64,000 nt of DNA from positions 356,070-420,069 of the forward strand of contig NMRA01000326.1 of assembly GCA_002633005.1 (NCBI GenBank), in the 5' to 3' direction. Below the pieces are notes generated by a model. That model saw nothing but the letters and a program-made list of their open reading frames with translations, was not told where the DNA came from and did no database searches. Shown piece by piece: positions 1-11,839 of the stretch. Each line of letters starts with the position of its first letter. Position 1 is the stretch's first letter. The position numbers and the translations under genes were made by a program. The DNA is from Phoronis australis. Its lineage: Eukaryota > Phoronida > Phoronidae.

Positions 1-620
1 GGCTTTCAGAAGATGTTTTCCATTTTTCGCTAGGACGTCTACTTTTCGAGTTATTTGAGATTTTCTGATAACGCTGTTCCTTTGTTGAGCGCTCTTGCTG
101 CATTGATGTTGGTTTATCTTCTATTGAACTAGACTGTATCCTATTTCTTATTGATTTATGACATCTAAGTTCGTCATATGAATGTTGTGATGTTGTTCAT
201 CATCGCTACCACCATCATCATATTTGTCATCATCGTCATCATCTTCGTCATCATCTCCGTCGTTGTCTTTTCCGTTAATTTCGCCAAGTGTCGCTCAAGA
301 CTGTAGCCTTTTTCTTACTGATTTCAGACTTCTACGTTCGTCATGTGTATGTTATTATTACTTCTTTTGTTCATCCTCGCCACCATCGTCGTCATATTCG
401 TCATCTTCGTCATCATCTTCATCGTCATCTTTTTAGTTAATTTCGCCAAGTTTCGCTCCTCAGAGCGCTTTCATTTTGATTTTATTCATGCCAAATGTTT
501 AGTTCAGGTAACTTCTACAAAGCAAGAAAAAATTCTGTCGCACCAGCCAATTTATTTGTGGAATGATACATCATTTGTATCTTCTCAAAAGTTTTATTAA
601 GATATTGAAGAAATAAACAG
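1..620. repeat. Dispersed repeat copy, rich in TCATCA/TCGTCA triplets
   Basis: This stretch aligns by eye, in the same orientation, with 56080-56470. Shared blocks include TTTTCTGATAACGCTGTTCC and TCGTCATATGAATGTTGT or close variants, and both copies run into a TCATCATCG-type triplet array followed by TTAATTTCGCCAAGTGTCGC. The first copy also holds an internal partial duplication, around 135-300 and again at 300-450. The open frames here (for example 224-436, poly-serine) are by-products of the triplet array and are not called as genes. The repeat looks old and is of no class I can name. Confidence 0.6.
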
Positions 621-930
621 CACATGATCGTTCACTAGTTGGATTCTTATCATATTTAACAATTTTGGTGTGAATAGCGCGTTAGATTTGAGAACAAAAT
701 GAGTTAATTTGACAAGCAAGAATTGATCAAATATAATCAAATTCCTCCTAAAAGAATGGAATGGAATCTAATTCCTAAAAATGTGTATTGTTCCACCCTT
801 ACAAATTAATCAAAAAGTCATTGTCAAGCCGTGTCTTTAAACCTTTTGCAGTGCTGTTATTTTTGCTAATTTGTTATTAAAAATTTCTTCTGTAGCTTAC
901 TATAAGACAGTGACACATCAACTCAAGGTC
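621..930 (+). promoter_or_regulatory. 5' flank / 5' UTR of the HAD-HAD-CHDH gene
   Basis: No gene is visible in this AT-rich stretch before the ATG at 931. No clear TATA box is seen. A good splice acceptor-like sequence (TTTCTTCTGTAG, ending at 895) lies 35 bases before the ATG, so the first coding exon may be preceded by a 5' UTR intron and the true promoter may lie further upstream. Confidence 0.3.
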
Positions 931-3900
931 ATGACCTCACTACTGAAGAGAGCTTTCCACCCTGTTCAGGGAATCAAGAGAAATCTATTGAAGATTGTTG
1001 GTCAAAATGGTAGGTGTGCGTGTGCACGTGCATGTGTAAAGAAATGACCATCAAGATTCTACCATTCTGTATCGTGATCAATGGTTATAGTAAATATACT
1101 TGTTTCGGTCACAATATGGCGGACATTTGAAAAATAACTTTTCAGCAAAATTTACTTTGCGTTTATCATGGTATGTAGAGTTTATCCAATACCAAACAAC
1201 ATTTGATAAAATTTTGAGCATTTGCAACAATGTGGTAAGGCTCTGAAAAATAGAAATATGGTTATTTTCACAATTACTTGTCCCAAATTGAAGAAATTTT
1301 ACCGTAGTTTGGGTGTGAACTGTTTTGCCTGGATTGTGACGTGTCAGCGAGATGGTTACTTAATGTAAAGGGAAAAGTATCTGTACTATAATTACTGTGT
1401 GCCTCAATGGGCAATATTTTCAAAATTACTTGGATGGTTTATATCTGTTATTGTCGTCTCTGCTTATTTTTCATTTCCAGATGGTCATTGTGTTTTTACG
1501 GTAAAACAACTATGCTATTGTAGGAACACTGTATGCATGTTTTATTAGAGCTAAGGTAATAGTGATAAGCAAAGACATACACAGCATCTAAGATAAGTGG
1601 CAGATTATACTTGCAGTTAAATAACAATACTAAAAACTAATTTGCTTTTCCTTGGAGATGACCGAAGAAACCTTTCCTATTGATCTTTGTTTTCACGAGT
1701 TTACTAAATGTATTCTTTAGGGATTGGAGGAAGTTGAGGCTTACTGAGGTTGTTTGCTTTTGGTGTCATAAAAAATGGCGTTGTAAAAAGCAAAAATTTG
1801 CTGCAGCAACCAACAACTTTTAAAGTGCCATGTTTTTGATGGAAACATGCAGGCACTTTTGTGATAACCAGTATGTAGAGTTTACGAAAAATAAATTTGG
1901 GCAATACATAACATGTCTACATTTTTGTACAGCCCTTCTGTGTGAGAGGGGGGATGGTGTGTAAGTTGGGGGTTCTTCTTACAAGTGGGAAACGTAGCAA
2001 TAGCAATCTTACACCTGAAATTATGTAACTATAAAACCTGAAGCAATCCGTGATCAACAGCAAATGGTGGAGAACCATGAGCATTTCTCTGCTTTTCACC
2101 AAAAGTTCATGCCAAAACTAGAGTCCTGTTTCACTTGTAGTATATTTTGTCTCTGTAAAACCCTGTGGCAAAGCCCCATCCTTACCTGAATGAAGCAATC
2201 CCTCTCATGTAATTAACAGTGTTTTGTGTAACTTACGCAGTTGAATGGTCAAACCACCATAGGCGCGCAGTGTGTCTTTCGGCCAGTCTTCGCGCAACAG
2301 CGCAGTTGGTGGACGATGAACCAGCATCAAAGAAGAAATCACTGGTGATCTTTGACAAAGATGGCACACTGATCTGCCTGCACAGTATGTACGGCCCGTG
2401 GAGAGACCGCATCGTCAACAAGTGAGTATTCTCTGTATGTCTTGTTCAGTTAAATCGAGGTATGCTATGACTCATTCAGTACGAGTATAATATGCAGAAA
2501 AACTAGGAGTCATAACTGAACTTACTTGAGATGAAAGGCAGTGCTGGTAAAACACTGCCTTCCCCGTCAGGTAAGTTCAGTAATGACTCGTAAGTTTCTG
2601 CATATTATGTCTTGTTCAATTCTATGCTCACCCACTTCTGTTCTCTTTGTAGTATAAACCTAAAAAGCTTGGCTGAAGAGAGTTGAGTAGTTTTGCAGTA
2701 TTGTATTATGTCATTTTCACAGCATAACTGCCTCATATTTACAAGTTCCTTTACTGACCTGCATGTCCATAACACTTCTTGCAAGATTGCTGCAAAGGCT
2801 TATAAATTACCTGCATCACACAAATATCAACAAAAAGATTAAAAACTGACTTTTAACAAACACCTTTGTATATTGGTTCAATTTCATTCATCGAAAGACA
2901 ATGATCTTATGCCCGTTCTGTACACTCGTGAAAACACAAGATCATGTAAGTCTTTGCGCAATATCACCTTGCATTACAAGCAAAACCCATGATTACACTA
3001 GCTTTACATGCGAGATTTTTGCATCTAGGGAACTGAGTTTGTTAACAAAGAAGAAAAATGTGTTATACAGTATATTGAGACAATATAAAGTATTGACAAT
3101 ATTCAGAAAAAATTGGTAGAAGAAAGTTTGGAATTCCCAACTAAATTGCTTTTTGAATGATTCTGTGTTTCGTCAAGTCATCTATTTGCAGACTCCTCCC
3201 CAATTTTTAAGCATTTCACATTCTTTTTATGAAGAGTTCTTCACTGAATTTGTTACCATGGCTACCTTCAAAAACTAAGTTTTGATTTAGACCAGTTATC
3301 ATTATGAAATTGTTCTCAAATTGTTTCTTAGTCAAATTGAAAGAAGTGACACTTCATTATTGGTTGAGACCAGACTTGGCTTATCACGGTGTGTTATACT
3401 GTGTGTGGAGCATGGTCTTAAGGAATTATGAAATGTCAGTTCTGTGGAAATAAGTTGAGACCAATTTTATAGTGGTAAATGGTTTACATCAAAAGTTGAC
3501 AAAACACAGGACAACTAGCAGCAGTGCAATTCACTCATCATGTCTTCTGTATTGCCATCTTTCGTTATGTCGGTTAGATTGCGTCATTGTCGGGGGTGTC
3601 CCCTTTACTGTGTTCTGGGTCTGCCCCTTAACTCCCTATGCATCTATCTAATGACCTTTTTGTAGCCTCGAGACTAGTAGTGGTCTGAAGCTAGCGGCTG
3701 ACTTTGATGAGCGGTTTGGCTACTGCTCCAAGACGGAAAAACTTCGTCCCGGCTTACTAGCAGAAGGAACACATGAGATGCTGAAAGAAGGTGAACCCTC
3801 TTATGCCTGATTTACGCCCCTTGTGAGAGTGCAGTCGCGGATGAACAGTTTGACATCAAATCTTCTGGTGGTGGTTGTCATTTGCAATTGTTGGGTCTGT

Positions 3901-6900
3901 GGAAAGTGTTTTCTTGGGGTCTCCAGGAGTGCATACTTGGTGATGATGTAAACATGTCTAAGAAGTGTGAGATGTCTTTTTAACTGCAATTGAGATGGCT
4001 GCTCCTTTTTTTGTTCATGTGTGAGATGGCTGCTGCGTTTGTGTTCATGTGTGAGATGGTTGCTGCGTTTGTGTTCATGTGTGAGATGGTTGCTGCGTTT
4101 GTGTTCATGTGTGAGATGGTTGCTGCGTTTGTGTTCATGTGTGAGATGGTTGCTGTGTTTGTGTTCATGTGTGAGATGGTTGCTGCGTTTGTGTTCATGT
4201 GTGAGATGGTTGCTGTGTTTGTGTGCATGTGTGAGATGGTTGCTGCGTTTGTGTGAGTGTGTGGTTCTTTTTTGTTTATATCAAAGGATTGGCAAGTGGA
4301 AACTTTCAAATTTTGGCAAATGTTAGACATTTATTTCAAGTCTGGTGCATCTTGTATAGTATTCCTGCGAAAGAATTTCACTTGATGGAACATTCTGTTT
4401 TGGTTTTAGGCTGCCGGCAGTTGCTTGTGGATAAAGGTATTTCAGAAGAGGATGTCCATGAAATAGTGGAAAGTAGCTGGGACTCAGAGCACGGGGAATG
4501 TGAACATGAGTTGAAAACTCTGGGGGATCTCATTGGTTTGTTCAAAACCCTCAGACAGAATGATGTCAAGATTGCCATCTGTACGTCTGACAGCCGTGAG
4601 GTGACCATGAAGTCGATCCAAAAGCTGGGACTGGAGCCTTACGTTGACAAAATCGTGTGCGGCGACGATGCCACCAGTATGCCCAAACCTTCGCCACATA
4701 ATGCGCTGATGATCTGTGACGCCTTGAAGGTTCATCCTTCGGAGGCAGTTGTTGTGGGTGACTCTCTGTCTGACATGCACATGGGCAAGGATGCCAATCT
4801 TGGTGCTTCTATTGCTGTCTCCACTGGTTGCGGCTCCTCCGACTATCTGGAGCCACATTCTGACTTTGTTGTGGATAGATTGAGCGATCTGCTACCATTG
4901 GTTATCCCTGACCACGGCACAAGTCTAATTGGTAAAACCAAGGCATCCCTGGTGATCTTTGACAGTCACGGAACGTTGCTAGACTTTAACCACACATGGT
5001 CACCTTTTGTCAAAGATGTAGCCCAAAAGTAAGTATTAACTAAGAGTTTTTTCTGTAATCATGCCTGTAATATTTACATGTTGATGTCTAAAATCATATT
5101 TTGCCCTCTGGACTAATTGAAGTGATTTTCCACGTTTCCTTTGTTCATGGTTTTTCAGTTCAGAATTGTTGAGTTCAAAACTCACTTTATTTTTCTGGGC
5201 TTACCTGAGTTATGGACATCTGTCTTTTTGCTATGTAACAACAGCTTAAAAGGGAAATGTATTTTATTCTGAATAAATTTTGCATGGTTTTTCATGAGTT
5301 GTTGTCAGATTAATTTCACAAATAATTCAACAGCAAAAGTAAAGTTATATTCTGTAACGAAGCTAAACAAAAGTCACCCACTTGGAGCGCTGCTTCTCGT
5401 GATGTATTTGGTGGGTTAAAGTCAGTGTGCTATTATAGCGTTCTTCAAATTGTTGGAATAAGAAAAGTTAGTGTGAAATGTCGGGTCACCAGTGATATCT
5501 TTTTGAGCCGAGGCAACACAAAGTGATACCCAGTCATCGTCGTCATCAGACGAAAATTTGCCGGTGCAACCAGTCCATATTAACAATTTACACTGGTCTG
5601 ACTGGGCAGTGCGAACTCTAATCAGCCACCCAACTGCCAGCCAATACTCAGCTCTGTAAACTTGAAGGGTTGGTTAGTTGCCGACTATAGCTGTATGAAG
5701 ACTATTGTACCACTGTGTGTTGAGCTCCATTAGATCCCTAAACTTCACATTGACTACCCGGATATGCTCATCACGTCAACATGTAGAGCTAACAGACCGG
5801 CAGGGCTGCATGCAAAATCTGGTAGTCAACCGACACTCACCTTGTTCGTAGCAGCCGCTAAAGTGGAAAACTTTCAAATAAACGTCATTTTAGCATAATT
5901 CTCCGCCTTTTGTAACGAAGAAAAGTGTGTCAAAAACATCACACTCGTGGCAAATGTGAGATTCATTAGTATGTTAGAACTGGTAAACTGCTGCACTATT
6001 TTTACTGCAGTCTCCTTTTAAGTTATTGGTTCAGTGAGAGTCATTGTTTTCATGAATTTAAAAACCTGTTTTACAAAAATATTGAAGATGCTCTTTCCTG
6101 CCTTCTCTTTCTTCCTCCCTCCCTTTCTCCCTCTTCACCCATCCTCTTCCCTCCTCACCTTCCATCTCTATTAGTTACAAATTCGATGCTTTCTGATTGA
6201 TTTGATTGTTGTATAATCTTATATTGTATGGATTCATTATTGCTCAGTCAGTTGCTTTAGTCCCTTTAAGTTGGTCATGTTGCACTTAGTCCATCCCGTC
6301 TCATTGTCATGGTATATGTTAGTCCTTTCTTCTGACAGACTTAATGAAGCCTCTAGCATGGATCTACGTGAAGACATTTATAAAATATTGGGCTACGATT
6401 CTACCACTGACCGCATGTGTGATGGTGTGTTGGCTTATGGTACCGAAATGGAGGCTATGGATAAAGTCTCCAATCTGCTGCGGAAGAAAGGAATCAAGCG
6501 ATATGATGCCAAACAGGTACTCTTAATGCATTTCGTAAAGTGTGTCAACCCTTATTTCTTCAGGCGCGATGTATTGAGAGCGGAGAACGAAAGAAGAGAC
6601 GGGAAGTTTTTCAAGTTCAATGTGCTTTCTTTACGGGCCAGATCAGAAAGTGAAATGGACATTCGTCCCAGACATAGATACAAAGTTAGATTTAATAATG
6701 GACTTCAGGAATTCATTTTGTATCAATAGGGTTTCAGTGATGCTTGCCAGCTTTACTTGATCAATTTTCATACAGTGACCTCACTGTTGTTACTCCTACA
6801 TTTACCGTATTTTTGCAGATGGTGAACACAGCTTGGAACGAGGTGACACGGCCGTGGAAATCTCTAGATGACATTGGTATTCTGTTCCAGACTTTGCAGC

Positions 6901-9900
6901 ACTATGGCATCAAGATTGCCATCTGCACGTCAGACAGTCGTGAGTGGATGGTGCGGGCGCTGGATCACTTGCACGTCAGTCAGTATGTCGATGCCATCAT
7001 CTGTGGCGACGACCTAGAGAGTCAGCCCAAGCCGTCACCATACAATGTCGAGCGTATCTGCGAGGAGCTCGACGTTGATGAGTCTAACACAGTTCTGGTT
7101 GGGGATACAGTTGCTGATGTTGGGATGGGCCGACTAGCTCACGTGGGTAAAGTGATTGGGGTACTGAGCGGGCTGGGAACCAAGGACGACCTGCAGAGGC
7201 ACGCCGATTTGGTATTGCCTAGTGTCAATGATGTGCTGCCTGTCATCCTGCCAGACTGTCACAAAGACTTCATCTCTGGCTTGAAGACACAAAGGCCGTG
7301 TTACAGCCACTATCTTCTTGGTCAGATGATGAAACCAGCCAGCCTTTCACCAATGCAACGGCATTATTCGACTTCGTCGTCGTCAAACGCAACTTACGAC
7401 TATGTGATTGTTGGAGCTGGTTCGGCTGGCTGCGTGCTGGCCAATCGGCTGTCGGCTGATACCAACAACACTGTGTTGAGCCTGGAGGCGGGGCCAAAGG
7501 ACAATACATGGACAATTGATATGCCAGCTGCACTTATGTACAACTTGGCTGATGACAAGTACAACTGGTACTATAAGACAGTACCACAAAAACATGTCAA
7601 TAACCGTGTCATGTACTGGCCACGGGGTCGAGTCTGGGGTGGGTCTTCATCTCTCAACGCCATGGTCTACATACGGGGCCATGCCTTCGATTACGATCGG
7701 TGGGAGCGCCAGGGTGCTGCTGGCTGGTCATATGCTGACTGTCTTCCATACTTTCGCAGATCGCAGACTCATGAGCTGGGAGCAGATGACTACCGTGGTG
7801 GTGAGGGCCCCCTCTACGTGTCGCGCGGCATCACCAATAACCCTCTTCACGATGCGTACATTGAAGCAGGCCAACAGGCTGGCTATGCATACACAGACGA
7901 CATGAACGGATATCAGCAGGAAGGCTTTGGCCGTATGGACATGACCATTAAGAAAGGTCGACGATGGAACACAGCTAAGGCCTACCTGCGGCCGGTGCTG
8001 GACCGCAAAAATCTCTCCACGGAAGTACGGGCGTTCACAACGAGGATATTGTTCGATGGCAATCGTGCTGTGGGTGTAGAGTATGAACAAGGTGGGACAC
8101 TGAAACAAGTGCGAGCAAATAAGGAGGTGAGGCCGTGCAAAGGGAGATTGAGCTGATGTAGATATTAAAACACTGGCTGAGGGGGCTATGTAAATCCATC
8201 TCCATAATTTCTGAAGAAAAATATCCATTTTTAAGCCTTAAGAATGTCATGCTGGTGGCATTTTTTGCACCCGTTAATCTACCTCCACAACTTTCAAGGG
8301 ACAATGTCTATGCACGCCCTATGAAGGGCATGCTGACGGCGTTTTTAGGCCTCCCCTAAATCTGCCTATGTAAAATGTGGCATTAGAGGTTTCAAGACTA
8401 CTGTGCCAATTTATTCCTTCTAGGGATGAAACTACAAATCAAACGGTCATAATATTTATAACAAATGGATAAGACACAAAAATGTGATTCGAAAAGCAAA
8501 TAAAGCTATAAGACAGTACAGTCAACTCGCATTACAGCAAACCCTCTCCTGGTTGTCTATGATGTAACTGAAGTTCACTGTAACCTAGTCGAATTTTAAT
8601 CAGTTCAGTTAACCTTGGTACTTGCATAATGGAATGTTACAAAGTATTTTGTGTGTAACTCGGGCTGACTGTGTTTTAGTTACACATCTTGTTGATATTA
8701 TAGGTGATTCTCAGTGGTGGTGCCATTAACTCTCCACAGCTTCTAATGCTGTCTGGTGTGGGCAATGCTGACCATCTGAAAAAATTGGACATCCCAGTCG
8801 TAGCACACCTACCTGGGGTTGGAGAGAACTTACAAGAGCACCTGGATCTCTACATACAGAACGCGTACGTATCATGCCCCTGCTGGCTGTTGGTAACTCA
8901 AGGGGCTTGTAGGGAACTGGGTTACTCTACATAAGTGTCATGCACCTGTGTGTTGGTGGTAACTGAAGGAACTTACTGTATTATACGGAATATGTAACTT
9001 TCATGCTTTTGCTAGCTGATGGATACAAATGAGCTTGCTGGGAAATTAAACATATGCTGAATGAACAAATTATAATGCCTCTGCTCTCTGAAGGGTCTTG
9101 TGGTGAACTTTGTCCTACTCTATATACGCAGTGCATAAGTATTATATCCTGCTCTATATGCGCAGTGTGTAAGTATCATGTCCTCTATATACGCAGTGCA
9201 TAAGTATTGTATCCTGCTCTATATACGCAGTGCATAAGTATTATATCCTGCTCTATATACGCAGTGTGTAAGTATTATATCCTGCTCTATATGCGCAGTG
9301 TGTAAGTATCATGTCCTCTATATACGCAGTGCACAGGTATCATGTCCTGCTCTAGTATATACATAGTGCACAAGTATCATGTCCTGCTCTATATACGCAG
9401 TGCACAAGTATCATGTCCTGCTCTATATAGGCAGTGCACAAGTATCATGTCCTGCTCTATATACGCAGTGCACAGGTATCATGTCCTGCTCTATATACGC
9501 AGTGCACAAGTATCTTGTCCTGCTTGATGGTGATAACATAACGGTTTGAAGGAAAGTTTGCAATGGCTACAGTGAATATTTTCGATTCTGGTGTAGCCAA
9601 TTTGCGAGGGTATGCGACACAAATTAGGTGAAGATAAGAAAAAATAACATTCTTTACTGGCTGACCTTTCCATCTCGAAGGAGCGAGTGGTGAAGGGGTG
9701 CAAAAATATTTTAAAAATGGCATAATCTTGATGATTCAGTCGTTCTCATCACTACTTGCTGTAGCACTGAAACGATGGTGAATCTGGCTTCTCATTGGTT
9801 TAGAAACACTTTTAGGACATTGATTGGTTGGAAAGAAATCTGACTATCCCATTGGCTGGAAGGTAACATTTGGAAATTCCCATTTGTTGCTGAGAAATGC

Positions 9901-11839
9901 CTTGTGAGTTGTGACTGGGGGTTGTTGCTTCAACCAAAGACCAAATTGATGCATTCCACACCAGTTTGTGTTTTGTGATTCACAATTTGCTCATTTCTGG
10001 ACAACTAGTTAATGACAAACGTCCAATCTGGGGCTTGTCCAGGTATGCCCACCCACCATTCCAAAGATGGCGCTGTAAAAGAGTTGCTGTAGATGTTTTT
10101 TGTGTTGTCCAATGTTGAGAACGCTGTGTAATTTTAGGTGTACCCAACCAATCACACTGTACAAGGCACAATGGAAGTTCCCACACAACATGATCAAGAT
10201 TGGCCTGCAATGGTTCCTCACCAAGACTGGGGATGGCGCTACCACCCACCTGGAGTCGGGCTCGTTTATTCGAACAACAGATGATTACGACCATCCAGAC
10301 ATTCAATACCATTTTCTGCCATCTGTTGTCATTGACCATGGACAAAAGATGGGTCACTGTCATGCATATCAAGTAGGTTATCATATAGGTCATAGCCAAC
10401 AAACGAAAAAATTCAGTCCTTTCATGCTATTATTTTAACTTTCCATGATTATTAGAAAAACACACGTTAGTACTAATGCCTTCTTCGATCACAGCATTTA
10501 TTACTCTTTGCTCGATTTTGCCACCTAATGGGACTTCAGATTGTGTTAAGTGACGTGAGAAAATACCAAGTTGCCTTGAAATCGCCACAATGAGTGTTAA
10601 GGTCATGATTCTGCACAAATTCATTTCAAAGTTTGTGGTGACTTCCAGACTTTAAATTACTAACAATGTTCCTACATTTAATACCTTTGGTTCACAATTG
10701 TTCCATTTAGTTTGTGAAATCACCCACTTATCAAACGTGCTTAAATTACAACAGGAGGGAAACGGACGAAAGCTGGAATTGTTCTGCAAAATTCGGGCGA
10801 GATTGGACCATGAAAGGCATGTTTTTTTGTCACCAAGTCACCAAATGCAAGTTGCATTGAACACTGTTACTAGTTCTGGCTGCTCTTCAATTTAAGCAAA
10901 GTTGACTGCTTCCAAAAAGAGCCCTCTGGAGGATTGTTTTGGTAAAAAGTGGTGGGGGTCTTTCAGAAACTTGTTTTGTGGGCCGCAACATCCTCATTGG
11001 CTTACAAGCTTTAACTTAATTGTATGTTATAAGAAGACTGTTTTACTTTATGGTCAGTTTGGCTGACAACACTTGTGTGGATTAGTTATCAATATGAAAT
11101 ATATTAAATATCAAAAATTGATAATAAATTGACGTATTGCCCCCCTTTTCCACATGTGCCGAGAGAACAAAACTGTACAGAACAAGCGTCATGAAGGTCT
11201 TTAGGAACTCGTTTCCAAAAGAGTCACCATAAAGCCTTTTCCATGTGGGCTCTTACATAACCCCAGCATAAAAGTGCCAGTTTAATTTAAATATTTCTGT
11301 TTCAGGCCCATGCCAGCCCTATGAGACCTCTTAGTGCTGGAACGCTAAAACTGGCTTCACGTGACCCCAGAGACCACCCCATCATTGATCCCAACTATCT
11401 GGCCTGCGAGGAAGACGTGATCAATATTCGTGACTCGGTCAAGCGTGCCAGAGACATATTTGCTCAGAAGGCATTTGATCCATTCCGCGGAGAGGAGATC
11501 TGGCCTGGAAAACACATACAGAGCGATGCTGATCTCGACGCAGTTATCCGTGAAAAGACGGACAGTGCCTACCATCCATCGTGCACATGCAAAATGGGCG
11601 CAGAAACTGACCCCATGGCTGTCGTTGACTCACAGACGAGAGTCATTGGCATTGAAGGACTCCGTGTTGTTGATGCCTCAATAATGCCAAGTGTTGTGAG
11701 CGGCAACCTTAATGGGCCGACTGTCATGGTGGCTGAAAAAGCAGCGGACATTATACTGGGGAAAGCTCCCTTAGCAAGGTCTACAGCCCCAGTGTGGATG
11801 GCAGATGATGTTCGACAAAGACTGGGTGTCAGTTGTTAG
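931..11839 (+). CDS. Fused tandem HAD phosphatase - choline dehydrogenase, mitochondrial (nine exons)
   Basis: Exons inferred from GT-AG sites and unbroken phase: 931-1009, 2241-2421, 3666-3790, 4410-5028, 6339-6516, 6819-8126, 8704-8864, 10138-10372 and 11306-11839. They total 1139 codons plus stop. Order: a presequence rich in Arg, Lys and Leu (residues 1-50), HAD domain 1 (about 60-300), HAD domain 2 (about 305-540), a linker resembling a second presequence (about 550-585), then full-length CHDH (586-1139). HAD2 and the CHDH N-terminus share exon 6 with no stop, so the fusion is physical. CHDH oxidises choline to betaine aldehyde with FAD in mitochondria; what the HAD part hydrolyses is unknown. 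The start was chosen because ATG 931 gives a typical amphipathic presequence and joins exon 2 in phase. A symbol is withheld because human CHDH lacks HAD domains. Confidence 0.88.
2241..4957 (+). other. HAD phosphatase domain 1 of the fusion (intact catalytic set)
   Basis: The domain is carried by exons 2, 3 and 4. Motif I is [10 protein letters not shown], with nucleophile D65 and acid/base D67. The helical cap includes [13 protein letters not shown]. Motif II is IAICTSDSR with T187, motif III is the lysine of SMPKPSP (K221), and motif IV is [10 protein letters not shown] with D246 and D250. The cap wording (a GYxxxT...PGxLLAxGT pattern) resembles bacterial phosphoglycolate-phosphatase-like HAD hydrolases rather than PHOSPHO1. 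All four catalytic motifs are present, so I infer an active phosphatase; the substrate cannot be read from sequence. Confidence 0.85.
3987..4258. repeat. 30-bp minisatellite in intron 3 of the fusion gene
   Basis: About nine tandem copies of a 30-base unit (GAGATGGTTGCTGCGTTTGT plus GTTCATGTGT) with a few substitutions. Because 30 is divisible by three and the unit lacks stops, it is open in several frames on both strands. These frames are artefacts: the array ends before the exon 4 acceptor at 4409. Confidence 0.95.
4958..7253 (+). other. HAD domain 2 of the fusion, with Asp-to-His change in motif I
   Basis: The domain is carried by the end of exon 4, exon 5 and the start of exon 6. It aligns along its length with HAD1: motif [11 protein letters not shown] (D313), cap [18 protein letters not shown], motif [11 protein letters not shown] (T431), motif III SQPKPSP (K465), motif [12 protein letters not shown] (D490, D494). 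The second aspartate of the DxD signature, the general acid/base in HAD phosphatases, is His315 here (codon CAC at 4967-4969). The other motifs are intact. By family knowledge this should weaken or abolish phosphatase turnover. The domain may be regulatory, structural, or use another chemistry. Confidence 0.82.
5029..6338. other. Intron 4 of the fusion gene
   Basis: Bounded by donor GTAAGT at 5029 and acceptor CTGACAG ending at 6338. It contains no coding signal I can support, only a pyrimidine-rich run (6099-6170) and AT-rich sequence. Confidence 0.6.
7326..7388 (+). other. Internal presequence-like linker with a candidate MPP cleavage site
   Basis: Between HAD2 and CHDH the protein runs [20 protein letters not shown] and then enters the FAD-binding fold. 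The linker begins with two methionines (7326-7331) and is basic, hydroxylated and free of acidic residues. Arg575-His-Tyr followed by Ser578 (7359-7370) fits the R-3 type mitochondrial processing peptidase motif (R-x-Y before S). It sits where stand-alone CHDH proteins have their presequence, so I read it as a presequence trapped by the fusion. It might still be cut, or used from an internal start. Confidence 0.5.
7389..11839 (+). other. CHDH: Choline dehydrogenase domain (GMC oxidoreductase)
   Basis: This domain is carried by the rest of exon 6 and exons 7-9. It matches human CHDH along its whole length, from the dinucleotide fold [16 protein letters not shown] (residues 590-605) and LSLEAGPKD (E617, FAD ribose contact), through GMC signature 1 ([14 protein letters not shown], 662-675) and signature 2 ([13 protein letters not shown], 834-846), to the active-site segment [12 protein letters not shown] (His1052) and SGNLNGPT. 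About 554 residues is the normal mature length. The stop at 11837-11839 follows a short non-conserved tail. Nothing in this domain looks broken. Confidence 0.93.
9112..9524. repeat. 34-bp minisatellite in intron 7 of the fusion gene
   Basis: About a dozen imperfect copies of a unit close to TCCTGCTCTATATACGCAGT followed by GCACAAGTATCATG. Some copies lack part of the unit. It lies inside the 8865-10137 intron and explains the open frame at 9342-9527. Confidence 0.93.

Noticed and set aside
3987-4326. Long open frames in three frames over the 30-bp array, one running into exon 4
   Set aside because: They come from a stop-free 30-bp repeat. The coding part of exon 4 starts only after the acceptor at 4409; the upstream part is intron.
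6517-6818. Open reading through intron 5 (exon 5 frame continues to 6727)
   Set aside because: The extension has no homology to HAD proteins and ends in a stop, while splicing 6516 to 6819 restores the HAD2 alignment in phase.
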